Assembly: GCF_007859815.1 (NCBI RefSeq)
Contig: NZ_SJPH01000008.1
Coordinates: 94,140 to 158,139, forward strand
From: Botrimarina hoheduenensis
GTDB lineage: Bacteria > Planctomycetota > Planctomycetia > Pirellulales > Lacipirellulaceae
Direction: 5' to 3'
DNA: 64,000 nucleotides
Made by a program: the position numbers and the translations under genes. Within the stretch, counting starts at the first letter, position 1. Each line of letters begins with the position of its first letter. Positions 44,373-52,678 of this stretch are shown here, piece after piece. The notes beneath the pieces were generated by a model, which worked only from the letters and a program-made list of their open reading frames with translations, made no database searches and was not told where the DNA came from.

Positions 44373-45203
44373 CTAGGAAGCCGCCGTACCCGGGATCGCA
44401 CTCGACCGGCCCAATACCTGGGCGATCATTTGCTGACGTACGGCGAGCATCTCCGCCGCGATCGCGATCGCGATCTCGCCGGGTTCGCCCCCCTCGATCG
44501 AAACGCCGATCGGGCAACGGAACGAGAGGGCTCGTTCTTTGCTCATTCCGTCGGAAACCAGCCGTTGGGCTAACTCGCGGCGTTTCTCCTTGCTGCCAAC
44601 CACACCGAGATAGGGGATCTCTATATCGCGTGAGAGTATGGCACGCAGGATCGGATAATCCGTTTCGACGCCCATGGTTGCGCAGACCACGAACTCATCT
44701 CCCTCGAGTCGTTGGGCAAGATCGGCGGGTTCGGAGCGGCACAGGCGTTCGAGTCCCAGCGAAGCGGGAAGCAGGCCGACCCATTCGCGGTGAGAATCGA
44801 TGCAGATCACCTCGCAGTCCATCAGCAGCAAGGCTCTGGCTAACCGCTGCCCGATATGGCCGGCACCAAACAGGTAAACCCGCCAGGGGCGCGTGTTTTG
44901 TGGATCAAAGAAAAGTGTCATGGTTCCCTCGCCGGGCATGCCAAGGTTGCGGTCGAGGTGCCACTCAACCAACTGCGGGCCAGGGGGACGAAGACTTTCG
45001 AGCATCGATCGCGCAAAGCCGATCGCTTTCTGCTCGACAGCCCCGTCACCGACGTGCCCCTGCACCCTACCGTGTTCACCAACAAGCATCTTCGTGCCGC
45101 GACCGACCGTGCCGTTGGATTCGACGACCGTCACCAGCACTAATCTTTCGCCCTGCACGGCGCGTTCGGCAAAACGGCTGATAAAACGCTGTGAGGCGTT
45201 CAT
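44373..45203 (-). CDS. XdhC/CoxF-family protein
   Basis: A 276-residue protein. The XdhC N-terminal region is in residues 10-100, then the Rossmann-like GAGHIGQRLARAL motif near 110, with VCATMGVETDYPILRAIL and YLGVVGSKEKR in the second half. XdhC proteins bind molybdenum cofactor and insert its sulfurated form into xanthine-dehydrogenase-type enzymes. No such enzyme is encoded in the window, so the client must be elsewhere. It is convergent with thiO. Confidence 0.85.
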   Translation of the reverse strand: MNASQRFISRFAERAVQGERLVLVTVVESNGTVGRGTKMLVGEHGRVQGHVGDGAVEQKAIGFARSMLESLRPPGPQLVEWHLDRNLGMPGEGTMTLFFDPQNTRPWRVYLFGAGHIGQRLARALLLMDCEVICIDSHREWVGLLPASLGLERLCRSEPADLAQRLEGDEFVVCATMGVETDYPILRAILSRDIEIPYLGVVGSKEKRRELAQRLVSDGMSKERALSFRCPIGVSIEGGEPGEIAIAIAAEMLAVRQQMIAQVLGRSSAIPGTAAS

Positions 45204-45427
45204 GGACGGCAGCGGGGGCGCGCGGGGGGTGGCACAGAGGGGGCGGTCCGACGACAGATCGCCGGGTATGGGGATCGATTATAGCGACCCGCCGTTAGCT
45301 GACCCCCCCGTTTGCTGCGGGGTACCGCCGCCGTGGTGCCCGGTCGCGAGCATCGGTCCGGTCGTAGCGGTTGCTGCAATCGGTGCGGCCGCTCCGGTGG
45401 CCGGAGCCAGAAAGCGGGGTGGTGAGC

Positions 45428-46882
45428 ATGACCTACCTTTCGAAAACCGAAGGGACTTCCGCGGCGAAACACGGCGCTCGTTATGCGCTTGTTGGTTCGG
45501 CTGGCGAGTCCGCTCGGCAGGGTTCCCTCTCCATCGAACAAGAGATGCTCACGCTCGATTCGCCTACCGCTGAAAGCCCGCTGCTGGGGTCCCTTCTTTC
45601 CGAGGACTCGTTCAGTCCCCGCGCGCCCGAATCGATTGAAGAGACCGGTGTCAGCCGAGTCTTTATCGAGTCGTTACTCGAGAAGTTGATGCTTCAGCTT
45701 GGGTCGGCAACCGGGCATGATCTGGCGAAGCGGATCTGCCTGCCGTTCCGTCTGGTCGAGCCGCTGCTAGAGGGCATGCGGTCGCGTCAGACCGCGTATC
45801 ACCAGGGGCAAGCGACGCTCAACGATTACTACTACGCGCTGACCGATACGGGTCGCGAGCGTGCTGCGGTTGCGATGAAGGCATGCGCCTACACGGGGCC
45901 CACGCCCGTTCCGCTGGAAGACTATGTGCTCTCGGTGGAGGCGCAGACGATCACTGCCGAGGCGGTGCGTCGCGATCAGCTCGAAGCCGCTTTTGACGAC
46001 ATCAGCGTTGAGCCTCACCTGCACGATGTCTTGGGCCCGGCAGTCAATTCGGGTGCGGGGCTGTTCCTGTACGGTTCGCCGGGGAACGGCAAGACAACGC
46101 TCGCGCAGCGGATCACACGTTGCTTTGGTCGCCACATTTGGGTGCCCCACGCCCTGATCGAAGACGGGCAGATCATCAAGCTCTACGACACCGCGGTCCA
46201 TTCGGCTGCTCCGGTCGAAGAGGAATCGCTCTTGAGCAAAGCGGTTGACACGCGGTGGATCAAGATCCGTCGGCCGACGGCGATCGTCGGCGGCGAACTG
46301 ACGATGGATAACCTTGAGATCCGGCACGACGCCGTCTCGAACGTTAGCGAAGCCTCGCTGCAGTTAAAAAGCAACTGTGGCTGCCTGCTGATTGACGACT
46401 TCGGGCGGCAACGCATCGAGCCGACTGAGCTTCTCAACCGGTGGATTATCCCGCTCGAGAACCGCTGCGACTACCTAACCCTTCCCGGCGGGAAGAAGAT
46501 CCGGGCACCTTTCGATCAGTTGATTATCTTCTCGACGAATCTCGAGCCGCACGAGCTGGCAGACGAGGCGTTCCTGAGACGGATCCCGTACAAGGTGGAG
46601 ATCAAGGACCCCTCGATCGGCGAGTTCCGTCAGCTGTTTGACGCGGCCTGTCGATCGCTGGGCTGTGCGCGCCGTGCCGAGGCAGTTGATTACCTGATTC
46701 AAAAGCACTATCAGCCACGCAACATACCTCTGCGACGCTGCCACCCTCGCGACTTGCTGACGCAGATCCGCAACTACTGTGCTTACGAGGGGCTCCCCTT
46801 CGAGCTGCGGCCCGACTACCTCGATCGAGCCGTTTCGGCGTACTTCACGGCGATCGCGCCCGAGAAGGCCAAACCCTGCTAA
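45428..46882 (+). CDS. AAA-type ATPase next to the kinase-tubulin gene
   Basis: From ATG 45428 (MTYLSKTEGTSA) the protein has 484 residues; GTG 45422 is an alternative. After a helical N-terminal part, it has a Walker A, GSPGNGKTTLAQ, near residue 216, and a Walker B region, CLLIDDFGRQRIEP, near 317. ENRCDYLTLPGGKKIRAPFDQ and FSTNLEPHELADEAFLRRI follow as sensor and arginine-finger regions. The domain order is that of an ATPase with a helix-rich substrate-recruitment region. It stands 27 bases before the kinase-tubulin gene, on the same strand, so the two probably share a transcript. Molecular role unknown. Confidence 0.8.
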   Translation: MTYLSKTEGTSAAKHGARYALVGSAGESARQGSLSIEQEMLTLDSPTAESPLLGSLLSEDSFSPRAPESIEETGVSRVFIESLLEKLMLQLGSATGHDLAKRICLPFRLVEPLLEGMRSRQTAYHQGQATLNDYYYALTDTGRERAAVAMKACAYTGPTPVPLEDYVLSVEAQTITAEAVRRDQLEAAFDDISVEPHLHDVLGPAVNSGAGLFLYGSPGNGKTTLAQRITRCFGRHIWVPHALIEDGQIIKLYDTAVHSAAPVEEESLLSKAVDTRWIKIRRPTAIVGGELTMDNLEIRHDAVSNVSEASLQLKSNCGCLLIDDFGRQRIEPTELLNRWIIPLENRCDYLTLPGGKKIRAPFDQLIIFSTNLEPHELADEAFLRRIPYKVEIKDPSIGEFRQLFDAACRSLGCARRAEAVDYLIQKHYQPRNIPLRRCHPRDLLTQIRNYCAYEGLPFELRPDYLDRAVSAYFTAIAPEKAKPC

Positions 46883-46909
46883 CCCGCTCCCACCGACCGG
46901 CGTGTCATT

Positions 46910-49900
46910 GTGACCGAATCTCACGAACAACCAAAGCAACAACTCGCGGGCTACGAGCTGATCCAGCGGATCGGATCGGGAGGCTATGGCGAGGTGTGGA
47001 GCGCTAGCGCCCCGGGTGGTCTCCAGAAGGCGATTAAGTATGTCTACGGGACCGACCTCGATAAGCGCGCACAGCACGAGTTCAAAGCGCTGGAGAAGAT
47101 CAAGCAGGTTCGGCATCCGTTCTTGCTTTCGCTCGAACGCATTGAAATTGTCGAGAATCGCTTGCTGGTCGTTACGGAGCTGGCAGATGGCAGCCTGCGC
47201 GATCGGCTGCGTGAATGCTATCAGAAAGGACTTCCGGGGATCCCCCGTGAAGAGTTGCTAGGCTATCTCGAGGATGCGGCCGATGCCCTCGATTATCTTG
47301 CAACGCGGCACGATCTGGCGCACCTCGACGTGAAGCCCGAAAACCTGTTGCTAGTGGCGGGTCACGTGAAGGTGGGCGACTTCGGGCTGGTTAAGCACAT
47401 CGGCAATATGTCGCAGTGTTCGCTCGTTGGTGGGATGACCCCTACGTATGCCGCCCCCGAAGTATTCCGCGGTTCGCCCGGCCGCCAGAGCGATCAGTAC
47501 AGCCTCGCGATTCTTTATCAGGAACTGCTCACGGGTGCCCTCCCCTTTAACGGAGCTAACGCGGCCGAGCTAACGAGTCAACACCTCAACCAAGATCCCG
47601 ATCTTCGCTCGCTGCCCGAAGCAGATCGCTTTGCGATCGCGCGAGCGCTCAGCAAAGATCCCGCACACCGCTACGAATCGGCGAGTGAGTTTGTGCGTCA
47701 GTTACGCAGCGCTGTCAACTGGACTGGCGGGGCTCAAGACGCCTCGTCACCGGTTGCGACTCAAGCCGTGAGGTCGGGCACCGATTTCACTTCGGAATGG
47801 GCGTCGTCTCCCACCGACGAGGACTCCACCGAAAGTGCCACGCCGCACCGCGCGGATCGCTGCAATGCCACGGAAGTGTTCGACGAGCCCGGAGTTCCGG
47901 CTGACGCGCGCGGCGGAGAGATCGTTTTCGCCGTCCCAACATTCGAGGGGGGGGAAGCCGTTGATACCCCGATCCCTGAGTACGATCCTCGCTCATTCTA
48001 TGCCCAGCCAACCTTTGTGATCGGCATCGGCGGCACGGCCGGCCGGGTGCTACGTGGGCTGAGAGCATCAATGACGCAGCACTTTGGTGTTGCGGAGCCG
48101 TTGCGAGCGTTCCCGCTCCTGCTGCTCGACACCGACCCGGCAGCGCTCGGATGGGCGACGCGCGGCGGGGAGGCGGGTGCCGGGCTCTGTGCCAGTGACA
48201 CCGTGGCCCTGCCGTTGCGCCGGCCCCATGCTTACCGCGATCGGGCAGACTCGCTGCTGCGTTGGTTGGGGCGTCGCTGGCTGTACAACATTCCTCGCTC
48301 GCTGACCACTGAGGGGATTCGTCCCCTGGGCCGGCTGGCGCTGGTGGACCATGCCCGCCGTACTTTCCAGCGGATCCGCACCGTGCTGCAAGACGCTGCT
48401 TCGGAGCAAGCGGTGATCGAAACCGAGGCGGCCACGGGGCAGCGGTTCGCCCACAACAAGCTGCGAGTTTATGTTGTTGCGTCGATTTCCGGCGGTGCGG
48501 GCAGCGGCATGTCGATCGACGTTGCCTACGCGGTGCGTTCGCTGCTCGAAAAGCTCAATATTGACGACGCGACGGTCACGGGTCTGATGCTGCACTCGAC
48601 CTATCGGGAGTCCACCCGCTGCGATCTGGCACGGGTCAACGCCTACTCTTGGCTGAGCGAGTTCGAGCGTTTCCGCACGAGCAGCGCGGGGTTTCCCGGC
48701 GATTCAAGTTGCGGACTCCCCGCGCACAAGCCGGGGGTTGCTCCGTTCGACCACACCTATCTTGTGCCGCTCGGAGAACGGCTCGATACGGCGGGCTACG
48801 ACATCGCGACCCGTTCGGTGGCCGATTACCTCTTTGCCGACGTCTTCACGCCCGCGCAGCGAGCGCTCGACGCGTGGCGGGCTGCGCCTGGCACCGACGC
48901 TCATGCGCTGCGATCGATCGCCGTAACGCGGCGGCAAGCGCGTGGTCGTGAAGAGCTCAGCCCGCTTGAGAGCGACGCCGCACGAGCGGTTGTTCGGCGC
49001 TGGGTTGGCGAATCGATCGAGACAAACAGCGCTGCTGACGCTGCGGCAGCAACCACACAGACCGACCAAATTGTGCACGGTGCCGTGGCGTTTATCGGTG
49101 AGTCTCAGCTAGAAGCAACAACGCTAGCGGCCAATTGTCGGTGCCTGATCGAGGCCGCGATCGGAGGTGACGCCCGCGCCTATGCCCAAAGCCTGCTCGA
49201 CGCTGGTGTCAACACCGCGAGCGGCTTGCTGCAAGCCATGCTGACAATCGATCCGGCAACGGGGCGGCCCAGCGAGATCGATGGACGACCGCTCGGCGAA
49301 CTGGTTCAGCCGCTGCGAGCAAAGCTCGCCACCGGTATCTCACGCTGGGTGCTCTCACGCATCGACGAGCCAGGAGAGGGACTCTCTGGCGCGTCACGTG
49401 CCGCCGGCTGGTGCCGGGACTATCTGCGTGCCTTGGCCCGAGAGGTTGAGCGGGTGACGGTCTCGATTGGTGCCGAGCTCCAACGTCGTCAGGATGAGGC
49501 GGCGAAAAAATCGCCCGAGCAGGTAATCCTGTTGCGCATGTTTGAACTCGCGCTTGACTTAGTGGCGCTTGAAGCCGCCGCGAGTGTCTCGCGCAGCCTG
49601 GTGGGGCATGTTTCGGAGGTTGACCACGAACTCGAATCGATCGGCAAATTGCTGGGCCGCATCGAGAGCCGTCTCGCGGAGGCAACTATCGAGGCCGAAG
49701 CCGATGCCACGCCATCCGCTTCAACCGAGTTGGTGGAAGCCCTGCGCGAGCGTCTTGAAGCCGATCACCTCAAACCCAACGGCGGGCTGCTCGCCACGCT
49801 GGCAACCAATCAGTCGGTCCAAGAGCTTACCAGTGCAATCACACATGCGGTGCGGAGTGTCGTGAGCGACTTTGGCTCGGCAGATGAGGCTGCCCAGACG

Positions 49901-50272
49901 ATGGGAGAGTTGCAGTTCGCCGAGGCCCCGCTGGCGGAGTTTGGTGGGCGCTTCTGCCGGCTGGCGGTTGCTCCTCCGGCAGAGTCACTGTCTCCAAGCT
50001 GTGTCGAGGTTCTCAAGAACGTCACCCACGTTGTCAGCGGACAGCGAGAGTCGGTTCTCATTACCGAACTAGTGGGGATGTCTCTGCCGCACGTCGCCGC
50101 CGATCTGATCTCAGCGCGGCGCGACTACGCCGCCTTTGCTGAACGGGTTCGCACGCGGCGTGATATCTCCTGGATCGGCGTCAACGAAACCCGGGCGGAG
50201 GGGTCCGTGACGAACGCCACCAACACATCGACATGGGACAGTGTCCCGATGGACACCGCGATTCTTCGATAA
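46910..50272 (+). CDS. Ser/Thr protein kinase fused to a tubulin/FtsZ-like GTPase domain
   Basis: The 1120-residue product starts at GTG 46910. Residues 15-265 form a eukaryotic-type kinase: glycine loop IGSGGYGEVW at 21-30, Lys43 in AIKYV, HLDVKPEN near 141 (Leu replaces the usual Arg of HRD), VGDFGLVKH and AAPEV. After a 100-residue Ser/Thr/Glu-rich linker, residues from about 366 read like a tubulin_2/FtsZ-like domain: FVIGIGGTAGRVL (370), LLLLDTDP and SISGGAGSGMS near 528, which corresponds to the GGGTGTG nucleotide loop. The C-terminal 420 residues are helical. Such fusions would place a kinase and a filament-forming GTPase in one polypeptide; filament formation is inferred, not shown. 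Confidence 0.85.
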   Translation: MTESHEQPKQQLAGYELIQRIGSGGYGEVWSASAPGGLQKAIKYVYGTDLDKRAQHEFKALEKIKQVRHPFLLSLERIEIVENRLLVVTELADGSLRDRLRECYQKGLPGIPREELLGYLEDAADALDYLATRHDLAHLDVKPENLLLVAGHVKVGDFGLVKHIGNMSQCSLVGGMTPTYAAPEVFRGSPGRQSDQYSLAILYQELLTGALPFNGANAAELTSQHLNQDPDLRSLPEADRFAIARALSKDPAHRYESASEFVRQLRSAVNWTGGAQDASSPVATQAVRSGTDFTSEWASSPTDEDSTESATPHRADRCNATEVFDEPGVPADARGGEIVFAVPTFEGGEAVDTPIPEYDPRSFYAQPTFVIGIGGTAGRVLRGLRASMTQHFGVAEPLRAFPLLLLDTDPAALGWATRGGEAGAGLCASDTVALPLRRPHAYRDRADSLLRWLGRRWLYNIPRSLTTEGIRPLGRLALVDHARRTFQRIRTVLQDAASEQAVIETEAATGQRFAHNKLRVYVVASISGGAGSGMSIDVAYAVRSLLEKLNIDDATVTGLMLHSTYRESTRCDLARVNAYSWLSEFERFRTSSAGFPGDSSCGLPAHKPGVAPFDHTYLVPLGERLDTAGYDIATRSVADYLFADVFTPAQRALDAWRAAPGTDAHALRSIAVTRRQARGREELSPLESDAARAVVRRWVGESIETNSAADAAAATTQTDQIVHGAVAFIGESQLEATTLAANCRCLIEAAIGGDARAYAQSLLDAGVNTASGLLQAMLTIDPATGRPSEIDGRPLGELVQPLRAKLATGISRWVLSRIDEPGEGLSGASRAAGWCRDYLRALAREVERVTVSIGAELQRRQDEAAKKSPEQVILLRMFELALDLVALEAAASVSRSLVGHVSEVDHELESIGKLLGRIESRLAEATIEAEADATPSASTELVEALRERLEADHLKPNGGLLATLATNQSVQELTSAITHAVRSVVSDFGSADEAAQTMGELQFAEAPLAEFGGRFCRLAVAPPAESLSPSCVEVLKNVTHVVSGQRESVLITELVGMSLPHVAADLISARRDYAAFAERVRTRRDISWIGVNETRAEGSVTNATNTSTWDSVPMDTAILR

Positions 50273-50357
50273 CAGCTAGCGAAACGCGACTGAACGTAGA
50301 GCAAACACTTTTAAGAACCACTCTGATCGGCTTGCCCTGATCACCTACGAGATTCCG

Positions 50358-51458
50358 ATGAATGTACTAGACAGTGCCACCGATCGTGCCACCTGGCTAT
50401 TAAGCGGCCAGATCAGCGATGACGAACCGATGCGTCAGATCTCGATCGACGTGTCTCCGTTCTCGGTTGGACGCCGCCCCGACCAGAAACTGACGATTCC
50501 TTCAGCGACCGTTTCGGGCAGCCACGCTGAGATGCGCCTGGACGAAGCGGGCCGCCTGATCGTCCGGGATCTTGGCAGTACGAACGGTACGTTCGTCAAC
50601 GGTGAACGCGTCACGGAGTCGTGCGTGGTGAATCACGGCGACCTGGTGCAGTTTGCTCAAGTGGTGTTTCGTGTTGGACAGAACGTCCAGTCGCACCACA
50701 GTCAGACGGTACAGGACGATTCGGCCGACCGTGCTCTGTCGCTCATTCAGTTTGACAAGCTGATGACCGAGCGCGCCGTCGTACCCCACTTTCAGCCGAT
50801 CGTTTCGATCAAGGGTCGGGCGACGCTCGGCTACGAGATCCTGGGCCGCAGCCGGCTGTTCGGTCTTACCGACCCGCACACTATGTTCAGCGCGGCGGCA
50901 GTGCTCAATCTCGAGTCGGAGTTGAGCCGCATCTTCCGCGAGGAAGGGCTCGCGCAGTCCACTTTCTTTCCCCCGCAAGCCATCCTCTTTGCCAACACGC
51001 ACCCGAACGAGATTGATGAGCCCGAGCTGCTCGAATTTTCGTTACGTGAGCTACGCGAGGCGTCGCCCAACCGCCCCTTGGTGCTCGAGATCCACGAAGG
51101 GACCGCGACCCAAACCAGTCAGATGCGCGAGCTGCGTGCGAAGCTCAACGATCTGAATATTGGCCTCGCCTACGACGACTTCGGGGCGGGCCAAGCGCGG
51201 CTCATTGAGTTGGTCGAAGTGCCGCCCGACTATCTCAAGTTTGATATGAAGCTCGTGCAAAACCTCAGCGTGGCCTCGCCCGAGAGGCAGAAGATGGTGG
51301 GTCGGCTCGTGCAGATGACTCGCGAGCTGGGCATCATCCCGCTCGCCGAGGGCATCGAGACCGAGGCCGACCACCTGGTCTGCCAAGAGCTCGGATTCTT
51401 GAGCGCTCAAGGGTACCTGTACGGCAAGCCGGCAATGGCCAAGACCTTCACCAGCTAA
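50358..51458 (+). CDS. FHA domain fused to an EAL domain
   Basis: The 366-residue protein has an N-terminal FHA domain at about residues 27-100 (VGRRPDQK, SGSHAEM, STNGTFVNG), which would bind phosphothreonine. A C-terminal EAL domain follows at about 125-365. The EAL motif reads EILGR, with FANTHP, LEIHEG, YDDFGAG, YLKFDM, AEGIE and SAQGYLYG. The residues known to bind metal and water in cyclic-di-GMP phosphodiesterases (E, N, E, DD, K, E, Q) thus all appear, so activity is plausible. It follows the kinase-tubulin gene by 85 bases, so the FHA could read phosphate put on by that kinase. This is inference. Confidence 0.85.
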   Translation: MNVLDSATDRATWLLSGQISDDEPMRQISIDVSPFSVGRRPDQKLTIPSATVSGSHAEMRLDEAGRLIVRDLGSTNGTFVNGERVTESCVVNHGDLVQFAQVVFRVGQNVQSHHSQTVQDDSADRALSLIQFDKLMTERAVVPHFQPIVSIKGRATLGYEILGRSRLFGLTDPHTMFSAAAVLNLESELSRIFREEGLAQSTFFPPQAILFANTHPNEIDEPELLEFSLRELREASPNRPLVLEIHEGTATQTSQMRELRAKLNDLNIGLAYDDFGAGQARLIELVEVPPDYLKFDMKLVQNLSVASPERQKMVGRLVQMTRELGIIPLAEGIETEADHLVCQELGFLSAQGYLYGKPAMAKTFTS

Positions 51459-51488
51459 ACGTTCCGATGCGTTCGCTGAGGGGAGGAG

Positions 51489-51851
51489 TTACCGAAACAG
51501 CCCCTTCTTCGCAAAGGATTTTACGGCCGTGGCGGCGTCGGGCTCGATATCGAACAGCTTGTCGAGCTTCGTGATCTTAAACACCTCGCGGATGTCGCTC
51601 GACAGCCCCGCAAGCTTGAGCTTTGCCTTAAAGCCCTTCAGGCGTTTGTGCGCCGCAACGAGTTTGCCGAGCATCGAAGACGACATGAACTGCACCGCTG
51701 AGAAGTCGAAGACAACCCGATCTTGCTCCGACTTCTCGATGACCGCGGTGATCTCCTGATCGACTTTGCCGATCTGGGACTCGTCCAACAGTCGCTGGTC
51801 TTGCACCTGGATCACAAGAACGCCGTCGCGGAGGCTCGTACTGATGGCCAT
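51489..51851 (-). CDS. STAS-domain anti-sigma-factor antagonist-like protein
   Basis: From ATG 51851 the protein has 120 residues; the frame is open to 51986 but with a basic, unconvincing extension. It matches STAS/SpoIIAA-like proteins: VVFDFSAVQFMSSSMLGKLVAAHKR contains the serine-rich site where anti-anti-sigma factors are phosphorylated, and GLSSDIREVFKITKLDKLF follows. It is convergent with the FHA-EAL gene and faces away from it, so co-transcription with the kinase cluster is not implied. No anti-sigma kinase is next to it. Confidence 0.85.
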   Translation of the reverse strand: MAISTSLRDGVLVIQVQDQRLLDESQIGKVDQEITAVIEKSEQDRVVFDFSAVQFMSSSMLGKLVAAHKRLKGFKAKLKLAGLSSDIREVFKITKLDKLFDIEPDAATAVKSFAKKGLFR

Positions 51852-51992
51852 GGTGAGCTTGGGGGGCTGAGTTGAGATAAGGGTTCGAGGACCACGAATG
51901 CTATGCGAGAGCTTAGTCGAGCCTGACTTTTTCCGCGTACGATTTATCCGAGATAGCGATGAATCGCGTCGGCCCCTTACTGGCATAGGAAC

Positions 51993-52541
51993 TTAGGCGT
52001 TCGCGCTGCAGGCTTTGGCAATCGCACAGGTGGAGCAGCCGCCCGAACTGGAGCAGCCGTTCTCGGCTTCGTCGGTGCCGCAACCGGGGCCGCACCCCGT
52101 TTCAAGAGCGTCGGCAAAGGCTCCGATGCGTGCTTCGGCGTCGTACGCCTCAGCGAGCTCGGCGATGAGCTGTTCGGCGATCGCATCGGGGGTGCCGAGG
52201 AAATAAAAATACAGCCCGCGTCCGTCGAAGAGATGCTCCACGTCGATAAGCAGCGATCCGGACCCGCGTTCGGCGAGCAGCTCAGCGCAGCGGAGAAACG
52301 CTTGGTCACGATTTTTTTCCAGGCGTTGGGCCAGCAGCTCATCGGCGTCCGCCATGCGCCGCAGCAGTGTGCCATCGGCCCGATCAGCCGCTACGGCGGC
52401 CTCGGTCGCCAGCACTTCGCCGATTTCCAGCCCCCGTGCGGAACGAACGACGACCCGCGCCCCTAGCGGGAACTCGAGACCCTCCGTCGAGCGAAACCGA
52501 CCGAAGGCCCCCATGGCTCCAAGGCGAACGAGATGGATCAT
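51993..52541 (-). CDS. PSP1/YaaT-like protein with Cys-rich tail
   Basis: The 182-residue protein begins MIHLVRLGAMGAFGRF and shows a PSP1-like core (VVVRSARGLEIGEVLA; LLAQRLEKNRDQAF; YFYFLGTPDA). The last 35 residues carry six cysteines (GCGPGCG, NGC, GGCSTC, KAC). PSP1/YaaT (RicT) proteins in Bacillus bind an iron-sulfur cluster in a complex that affects RNA turnover and development. A cluster role for this tail is inferred by analogy. It lies 141 bases upstream of the STAS gene on the same strand. Confidence 0.75.
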   Translation of the reverse strand: MIHLVRLGAMGAFGRFRSTEGLEFPLGARVVVRSARGLEIGEVLATEAAVAADRADGTLLRRMADADELLAQRLEKNRDQAFLRCAELLAERGSGSLLIDVEHLFDGRGLYFYFLGTPDAIAEQLIAELAEAYDAEARIGAFADALETGCGPGCGTDEAENGCSSSGGCSTCAIAKACSANA

Positions 52542-52678
52542 GCAGGAGCTAGCGGGGCTGAAGTCTGAATAAATGGCCCGAGCGTGGGCCCCCGGGGGGG
52601 CCGCTCCCTTGCGAAGCGGCCGCTGGGCTCAGGATACTATGGGGCCAAGATCCCTTTTCACCAAGACGTGACCCACCG

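Noticed and set aside
51489..51851. STAS gene as part of the kinase-tubulin operon
   Set aside because: It is convergent with the FHA-EAL gene and reads the other way, so a shared transcript is not supported.
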